DNA from: a virus
DNA length: 59,337 nt
IMG/VR virus record: IMGVR_UViG_3300033064_002408
Span: 1-59,337 of that record
Strand: one strand, 5' to 3'
The notes below the pieces were generated by a model. The model was not told the origin of the DNA. It saw only the letters and a program-made list of their open reading frames with translations, and did not search any database. The first letter of the stretch is position 1. Each line of letters starts with the position of its first letter. Positions 57,343-59,337 of the stretch are shown piece after piece. The position numbers and the translations under genes were made by a program.

Positions 57343-57623
57343 GCCGTAGCATCTGGAAGTTCGTGCTGCCCGTGAAGGACGGCGACATCATCATCAACAT
57401 GCCTGAGCACGCGATCCTGATGGAGGCTCGTGAGCAGCACGGGAAGGTCTGCGTATGGGCTGTGGTGAAGCCCGCTCACCCGATGGTCCCGCATCGCTTC
57501 CGCATCTACGGGACGGGGCCGTTCCCCGAGGACATGCGCCACGCTGACTTCCTGGGAGCTGCCCACCTCCTCGACGGGAGGCTCGTGTGGCACGTCTTCG
57601 ACCTTGGTGAGGTGACGTCGTGA
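57339..57623 (+). CDS. DUF7352-like small protein, 94 aa
   Basis: Matches a common small phage protein: IWKFVLPVKDG, hydrophobic strands, CVWAVV, then FRIYGTGPFP and a final VWHVFDLGE. Function unknown. ATG within the previous stop. Confidence 0.7.
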   Translation: MSRSIWKFVLPVKDGDIIINMPEHAILMEAREQHGKVCVWAVVKPAHPMVPHRFRIYGTGPFPEDMRHADFLGAAHLLDGRLVWHVFDLGEVTS

Positions 57624-57874
57624 CCACCCCCGACGACCGTGAGGTGTTCGACGCCGTGTTCGACATGGAAGCCATACAGGCTGGCGCCTTCGAGGGCCTG
57701 TGCGACTGGCTGCAGGCGAACAAGAACCCCGAGGAGGTGTTCGAGGAAGAGGAGGAGTTGGCAGGCTGGGCACGCCGTCGCGCATCAGACTTCCTTGGTG
57801 TCGAGGAGGTGTTCAGCGAAGCCGACCTGCACGAGTGGGCCAAGGATGAGGGCTACGTGATGGAGGGGTCGTGA
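57620..57874 (+). CDS. Hypothetical acidic helical protein, 84 aa
   Basis: GTG start. Strongly acidic (Glu/Asp), aromatic in places (LCDWLQANKNPEEVFEEEEE). No motif. Overlaps the next gene by four bases. Confidence 0.6.
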   Translation: MTTPDDREVFDAVFDMEAIQAGAFEGLCDWLQANKNPEEVFEEEEELAGWARRRASDFLGVEEVFSEADLHEWAKDEGYVMEGS

Positions 57875-58419
57875 GCATCGACGACGGGTGGAGCGCATAC
57901 GGAGAGACGCGAACGGCGTTCATCAAGGGCCGCCGCCTCACATTCAGAGAGGCAGATGTCCTGGTGGCCATCGACCTTCGTGACGAAGAGATCAACAAGC
58001 TGCGAGGCGAGATCAGGGACGGCATCCTCGAAGCCCACGACGACGAGATGGAGCGCGCCGACCTCGCAGAGGCCGAAGTCGCCGAACTCCGAGACCGCGA
58101 GAACTCCGCCCGTGACGAGGTGCGTGACCTGCGCGTCCTGGCCTTCTGTGCCCAGGAGTCGTGGAAGGACTGGCGCGCGAAGGCCCGCGAGATGGCGAAG
58201 GTGGCCAGGTACTACCGCGCGCAGGCGGAGCTATGGCAGCGCCACTGGTGCGCCGAGAACGAGAACCTGGACCGCGTGATCGCCTCGTTCTACGGCAAGC
58301 CCACGGGCGACACGCTGCACATCACCGACGGCGGGCCGTGCTGGTGTGAGCCGGAGACCAAGGAGGTCGAGGGAGGCACGGTCGTGATCCACAGGGACAT
58401 CAAGGAAGAGGGGCACTGA
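57871..58419 (+). CDS. Hypothetical coiled-coil protein, 182 aa
   Basis: GTG start. Long coiled-coil helix from about residue 40 to 140 (EINKLRGEIRDGI... through RYYRAQAELWQRHW), then a short Cys-containing end (GGPCWCEPET). Unknown. The small membrane protein follows by one base. Confidence 0.6.
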   Translation: MSIDDGWSAYGETRTAFIKGRRLTFREADVLVAIDLRDEEINKLRGEIRDGILEAHDDEMERADLAEAEVAELRDRENSARDEVRDLRVLAFCAQESWKDWRAKAREMAKVARYYRAQAELWQRHWCAENENLDRVIASFYGKPTGDTLHITDGGPCWCEPETKEVEGGTVVIHRDIKEEGH

Positions 58420-58420
58420 G

Positions 58421-58537
58421 GTGCCCGCCACCCTCCTCGCGCCCCTGGCCCACGGAGCCGCCGTCTTGGTCTTCGTGTGCCTGCTGGCGCTGGGCCTGGA
58501 CGTGATCATTGACCTGATACGAAACCGGGGCCGATGA
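58421..58537 (+). CDS. Single-pass membrane micro-protein, 38 aa
   Basis: GTG 58421, TGA 58535-58537. Product has one hydrophobic helix (HGAAVLVFVCLLALGLDVII) and a basic tail (RNRGR), so it would sit in the membrane with the C-terminus inside. The sequence has clean coding composition. Function unknown. Confidence 0.6.
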   Translation: MPATLLAPLAHGAAVLVFVCLLALGLDVIIDLIRNRGR

Positions 58538-58553
58538 GCCCCAGGGAGCCGAC

Positions 58554-59213
58554 ATGAACCCCCTGATAGTCGTAGACGTAGAGACCACCGGCCTACCCGG
58601 CAAGACCCCGCCCGAACTCCTGCGCATCGTCGAGGTGGGCGCCGCGTTCGTGGATGAGCACGGGGACATCCGCCGCACCTTTGGCGAGATCGTGAGCCCC
58701 GGCGCCGAGATCGCCGAGCACCCCAAGGTGCAGGATGCGCTGGCGATCTCCGGGCTCACGCCCGAGTTGCTGGTGGAGCGGGGGCGGACTGAGGTCCGGG
58801 TGGCCAAGGAGTTCCTGTGCTGGGTGGAGTCGCTACCGGGCCCACGTCCCCACGCAACGGCGTACAACCGCGACTTCGATATGGGCATGCTCAGCGACGG
58901 CCCGTGGCGCCTGGCGCTGTCTGGTGTGCCCCTGGCGCCCTGCCTGATGCTGGAGTCCCTGAAGGCCATGGTCGAGCACGGGGGCCCGCTGGTGCAGAAG
59001 CCGTGGGCCAAGGGCGATCCCCCGCCGGCCCTGGAGTTGCTGGAGTCGGGCGCGGAGGGCGACTGGTACAAGTGGCCACGGGCTGACGAGACGATCCCCT
59101 GGCTCCGCGAGCGCGGGCACTACATCCCGGCGCTGCGAGAGCACCGGGCGCTGGATGACGCCGTGATGGAGGCGTGGGTGGCGGTGGCGTTGGGGAAGGA
59201 GGGGCGGTCGTGA
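58554..59213 (+). CDS. DEDDh 3'-5' exonuclease (DnaQ-like)
   Basis: 219 aa. Exo I motif IVVDVETTG with Asp8 and Glu10, Exo II near residue 105 (AYNRDFDMGM), and Exo III EHRALDDA near 196-203 with His and Asp. This is the full DEDDh set. Length suits a free-standing DnaQ-type exonuclease, used in proofreading or end processing. No phage DNA polymerase accompanies it. Its stop overlaps the first gene of the window across the circular join. Confidence 0.9.
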   Translation: MNPLIVVDVETTGLPGKTPPELLRIVEVGAAFVDEHGDIRRTFGEIVSPGAEIAEHPKVQDALAISGLTPELLVERGRTEVRVAKEFLCWVESLPGPRPHATAYNRDFDMGMLSDGPWRLALSGVPLAPCLMLESLKAMVEHGGPLVQKPWAKGDPPPALELLESGAEGDWYKWPRADETIPWLRERGHYIPALREHRALDDAVMEAWVAVALGKEGRS

Positions 59214-59337
59214 GGACGCCTCCTTGGACGCTCGACAGGGACAAGATCGCTGAACTGTTGCCAGAATGGAAAGTGTTCGGCGAGGGCCACATCGTCGCAC
59301 GCTCACCGGACGGCATCACCACCGCGCGGTTCCAGCA
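59207..59337. repeat. Right copy of terminal direct repeat
   Basis: Identical to 1-131 and holds the start of the first gene in duplicate. It is the circle-closing overlap or a true terminal repeat. Confidence 0.95.

Noticed and set aside
56613-57785. 390-aa minus-strand open frame
   Set aside because: Lies opposite the SMC-like ATPase and its followers, has Ser/Arg-rich shadow composition and no ribosome site.
1-59337. Integrase, partition genes, reverse transcriptase or toxin-antitoxin pair
   Set aside because: No motif for any of these was found on either strand.
1-59337. tRNA genes
   Set aside because: No convincing cloverleaf with TpsiC arm (GTTCRANNC) was noticed by eye; a covariance scan was not possible.

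Overview
The window is a complete or near-complete genome of a tailed double-stranded DNA phage with a siphovirus-like module order. The last 131 bases (59207-59337) repeat the first 131 (1-131) exactly, so the contig closes into a circle of 59206 bp or ends in a short direct terminal repeat; the gene for a DEDDh exonuclease runs straight into the first gene across that join. The DNA is high-GC with strong G/C bias at third codon positions, many GTG starts, GGAGG-type ribosome sites, and ATGA/GTGA gene overlaps. The host cannot be named. Promoter-like sequences tend to have -10 elements of the form TAGNNT and some starts look leaderless. I see no integrase, partition gene or clear CI-type repressor, so nothing shows a lysogenic lifestyle.

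Layout. 0-6.4 kb (+): HNH endonuclease in AT-richer DNA, replication-initiator-like protein, DUF5131-type protein, RusA resolvase, Dam-type methyltransferase. 6.5-13.8 kb (+): a dense chain of small genes, many with Cys pairs, plus an XRE protein and an RHH protein. 13.8-38.1 kb (+): the late module, with an MptE/Maf-like protein, small and large terminase, lipoprotein, (minus-strand RHH gene), portal-MuF fusion, protease with nested scaffold, decoration, major capsid, four unknown virion-like proteins, tail completion, tail tube, tail-assembly chaperone with a -1 frameshift site, tape measure, distal tail proteins, beta-helix protein with a signal peptide, membrane protein, and an amidase endolysin with an EF-hand loop.

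38.1-47.4 kb is an accessory/control region: two minus-strand operons (38.2-39.3 and 43.4-46.7 kb) flank a rightward block (40.0-43.4 kb) carrying a lipoprotein, Cro-like HTH and holin-like membrane proteins. Two non-coding stretches of over 600 bp (39.35-39.97 and 46.74-47.37 kb) hold direct repeats, inverted repeats and promoter-like sequences. 47.4-59.2 kb (+) is the probable early region: a second Cro-like gene, a beta-class DNA methyltransferase, about 13 small unknown genes, then a recombination block (putative annealing protein, PD-(D/E)XK nuclease, SMC-like ATPase) and a DEDDh exonuclease.

The most unusual signal is regulatory. Three promoter-like sites (41.4, 47.3, 49.9 kb) share an upstream box, GCGARAAAAS, exactly 23 nt before the -35 element. 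Two of them place the predicted transcription start exactly on an ATG, with a second in-frame ATG 33 nt later in both. Nearby, promoters at 47.1 and 48.56 kb would start transcripts beginning with strong stem-loops and no convincing ORF. Together with two short Cro-like paralogues, this suggests a phage-encoded regulatory network that I do not recognise.
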